Below are positions 3,480 to 5,555 of a stretch of DNA of 5,555 nt, in pieces. A model generated the notes under the pieces. That model saw nothing but the letters and a program-made list of their open reading frames with translations. It ran no database searches and was not told where the DNA came from. Positions within the stretch are counted from its first letter, which is position 1. Each line of letters opens with the position of its first letter. The translations under genes and the position numbers were made by a program. The DNA lies in NCBI GenBank assembly GCA_020846105.1, contig JADLEN010000006.1, positions 1 to 5,555 of the forward strand, written 5' to 3'. This DNA is from Chitinophagaceae bacterium. GTDB taxonomy: Bacteria; Bacteroidota; Bacteroidia; Chitinophagales; Chitinophagaceae.

Positions 3480-5555
3480 ATGAAGTATCGATTCATAAAA
3501 CACCTATTTAGTATTTGTACAATAATACTATTGCTCACTTCACTAGAAGTAAGTGCACAATATGCCAATGGGTGGATAGACTACAGTAAAACTTATTGGA
3601 AATTTAAGGTAGGTAGCGAAGGTGTTATAAGGCTAACGAAGGCCGACCTTGACGCAGCAGGACTGCCAAGTACAATAAATGGCGCCGACTTGGTTTTATA
3701 TCGTGGGGGCAAAGAGGTAAGCTTGTTTACAACTACTGTAGGTAGCTTGGCCGCTAGCGATTATATAGAATTTTATGGCACAGCCAACGATGGCGTTTTA
3801 GACAAGGAACTTTACCTAAAACCAAATAAATATACAAACGAAAATATCAGCTTATTTAACGATTCAGCATCGTACTTTCTGACAATAGACAACAGCAACC
3901 CACATCTTAGGCTTGTGAACAGTACTGTTGCGATACCTCCTAGCCCACCCACAGCTGCAGGGTATTGTTGGGCCAATATTATCAGCAATGGTCGAAATCA
4001 ATTTTCGAATGGAAAAACCAATGGCCCGTTGCGTTATGACATTAGTGGTATTGTAGAATTGTATGCTTCACAATTTGATTATGCCGAAGGGTATATTTTC
4101 AACTGGAATTTGTCGGCCAACCCAGCAAGTATTACTATAGCTACGCCTAATTTAGTATCAACAGCTGCAAATGCCAGGTTGCGTACTGCAAGTCTTGCGA
4201 TAGCCAAAGACTCTAATCACAAACTCAGTGTATATATTAATAACAATTTACTAGCAGACTCTACCTATGGCATATCGGATGTGCAGCATTTTGACATGAG
4301 TTTTCCGAGCACCTTGCTCACCAGTAGTAATACCTTGAAATTTGAACACCGACAAACGGGTAATGCTGATGTATTTGGTGTACCTTATTGGAGTATCGAT
4401 TATCCTAGAGATTGGGATTTTAGCGGTAGCAATTTTATTAAATTCAAAGTAAATGCAGCCACTAGTGCACAGTACTTAGAAATCAACAACTTTGTACACG
4501 GCGGCACAGCCCCCAAATTATACGACCTTACCAACAATAAATGGTATTTGGGCGACATCAGTTTTAGTGGCAAAACTAGGTTTCTGATTGACGCTGCAAT
4601 GACCCAATCCGAAATGGTTTTGTTTGCTAATACTAGTAGTAAAATCATAAAACCACAATTTGTGCAACAGCGCATTTTTACTGATTATAATAACGCAAGT
4701 AACCAAGGAGATTATCTTATTATTACGCACAAAAATTTGATGAAACCTTATGCAGGTAAAAATCAAATTGACGAGTATAAAAACTATAGAAACTCGGTAG
4801 CGGGTGGTGCCCATAAAACAGTTGTGGCAGATGTTGAAGAATTATACGATCAATTTGCCTACGGAACAGACCAGCATCCATTAGCCATTTCACAACTCAT
4901 CGATTTTGGATTGGTCACCTGGAGCACCAAGCCCAATAGTGTCTTCCTAATAGGCAAGGGTGTTACCTATGAAATATACAAAACATTTATTGCTTCTAGT
5001 TCGGTTGCCAACTATGAGGGTATTGTGCCCACCTATGGCACGCCTGGCTCTGACCTAGGCTTTGTAACCGATAGAGTTACTTGGAAAATGAAAATGCCTA
5101 TTGGAAGGTTATCGGCATGGAATACCGAAGAAGTAGCTAATTACCTCAACAAGGTAAAACAGTACGAGGCAAGCCTGGCGCCGGCCTCATTTCCTACACC
5201 CTCTACAGAATTATGGAAAAAACAAGTATTGCATCTTGCCGGTGGCGATGGCACACCAGCATATCCAGGTTTGCAATCGGGTACATTATTGCCCACACTC
5301 AATGCTGCAAAAAGTATTATTGAAGCTCCCAATACAGGTGCATTCACTGCAACTTATGCCAAAGACACAAAGGGGCTTCCGACAACAATAAACGACAAAA
5401 AAGTAGATAGTCTTATCAATAATGGCATATCGATGATTACGTATTATGGGCACGGGTCGGCAGAGCGTTTGGATTACGAAATAAAGGCCCCTTCTGAGTA
5501 CAATACCTTGCCTAGAATACCAATTTTCAGTGCATTCGGTTGTGATATTTCTACC
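3480..5555 (+). CDS. porU2: C25 gingipain-fold peptidase, type IX secretion sortase-like, probably PorU2 (3' truncated by window)
   Basis: The first 692 codons of a cell-surface cysteine peptidase, open to the right edge without a frameshift. PorU proteins cleave the C-terminal sorting signal from T9SS cargo and attach the product to the surface, working with PorV. A signal peptide covers residues 1-26 (hydrophobic core, VSA|Q). The mature start, YANGWIDYSKTYWKFKV, then GVIRLTKADL, is typical of PorU2-type N-terminal regions. Residues about 30-405 are beta-rich prodomain-like sequence. The C25 domain begins near D411 (DYLIITHK), with FLIGKG (489-494), PTYGTPGSD before about 530, MPIGRLS (539-545) and GGDG (588-591). 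The catalytic pair is visible: H658 in YYGHGS and C688 in FGCDI, 30 residues apart, close to the gingipain spacing. The window ends four codons after the cysteine codon group, so the C-terminal half (Ig-like modules and any sorting domain) is unseen. The start is the ATG after an A-rich leader, 22 bp behind the PorV-family gene. A gingipain-like secreted protease is the alternative, but the PorV neighbour favours a sortase. Confidence 0.88.
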   Translation, partial: MKYRFIKHLFSICTIILLLTSLEVSAQYANGWIDYSKTYWKFKVGSEGVIRLTKADLDAAGLPSTINGADLVLYRGGKEVSLFTTTVGSLAASDYIEFYGTANDGVLDKELYLKPNKYTNENISLFNDSASYFLTIDNSNPHLRLVNSTVAIPPSPPTAAGYCWANIISNGRNQFSNGKTNGPLRYDISGIVELYASQFDYAEGYIFNWNLSANPASITIATPNLVSTAANARLRTASLAIAKDSNHKLSVYINNNLLADSTYGISDVQHFDMSFPSTLLTSSNTLKFEHRQTGNADVFGVPYWSIDYPRDWDFSGSNFIKFKVNAATSAQYLEINNFVHGGTAPKLYDLTNNKWYLGDISFSGKTRFLIDAAMTQSEMVLFANTSSKIIKPQFVQQRIFTDYNNASNQGDYLIITHKNLMKPYAGKNQIDEYKNYRNSVAGGAHKTVVADVEELYDQFAYGTDQHPLAISQLIDFGLVTWSTKPNSVFLIGKGVTYEIYKTFIASSSVANYEGIVPTYGTPGSDLGFVTDRVTWKMKMPIGRLSAWNTEEVANYLNKVKQYEASLAPASFPTPSTELWKKQVLHLAGGDGTPAYPGLQSGTLLPTLNAAKSIIEAPNTGAFTATYAKDTKGLPTTINDKKVDSLINNGISMITYYGHGSAERLDYEIKAPSEYNTLPRIPIFSAFGCDIST

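Noticed and set aside
4400..5347. Minus-strand open frames of 68-98 codons
   Set aside because: They lie opposite the continuous C25 peptidase reading frame, which runs 3480-5555 with signal peptide and catalytic residues.
1..5555. CRISPR array, insertion sequence, tRNA/rRNA genes or phage remnants
   Set aside because: No regularly spaced repeats, transposase or integrase coding, terminal repeats with target duplications, or recognisable RNA genes were seen on reading both strands.

Overview
The window looks like AT-rich chromosomal DNA from a member of the Bacteroidota. The reasons are the type IX secretion (T9SS) protein families present, Sec signal peptides that end in 'A|Q', A-rich leaders without Shine-Dalgarno sequences, and several TAnnTTTG promoter (-7) boxes. 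The genus cannot be read from the sequence. Five genes and one fragment fill nearly all of it. The largest gene runs off the right edge.

Layout. (1) 1-383, minus strand: the N-terminal 127 codons of a CCA tRNA nucleotidyltransferase / poly(A) polymerase family enzyme, cut by the left edge. (2) 384-518: a short divergent intergenic region with candidate promoters. (3) 519-2080, plus strand: three tandem paralogous genes for small exported DUF1573 proteins (155, 168 and 156 aa), each with a signal peptide and an Ala-Ser-Cys-Gly-Cys-Thr core. The first two have their own TAnnTTTG box and similar leaders. The third follows the second after 34 bp and probably shares its transcript. (4) 2105-2135: a strong intrinsic terminator closes the array, followed by an AT-rich intergenic region with two candidate promoters. 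(5) 2315-5555, plus strand: a two-gene operon, 22 bp apart, encoding an outer-membrane PorV-family protein (best match PorV2) and a gingipain-fold C25 peptidase (best match PorU2). The peptidase reads in frame through its catalytic His and Cys to the right edge.

How the genes fit together. PorV and PorU form the cell-surface attachment complex of the T9SS. PorV shuttles secreted cargo and PorU is the sortase that removes the C-terminal signal. The pair here looks like the accessory PorV2/PorU2 version, not the housekeeping pair. The DUF1573 proteins are predicted to be exported by Sec and end without a recognisable T9SS sorting domain. Their placement beside the PorV2/PorU2 operon is suggestive, but the terminator between them argues for separate transcription. 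I see no CRISPR array, insertion sequence, tRNA/rRNA or clearly new multi-gene system. The most unusual things are the mosaic DUF1573 triplication and its proximity to an accessory T9SS sortase pair.
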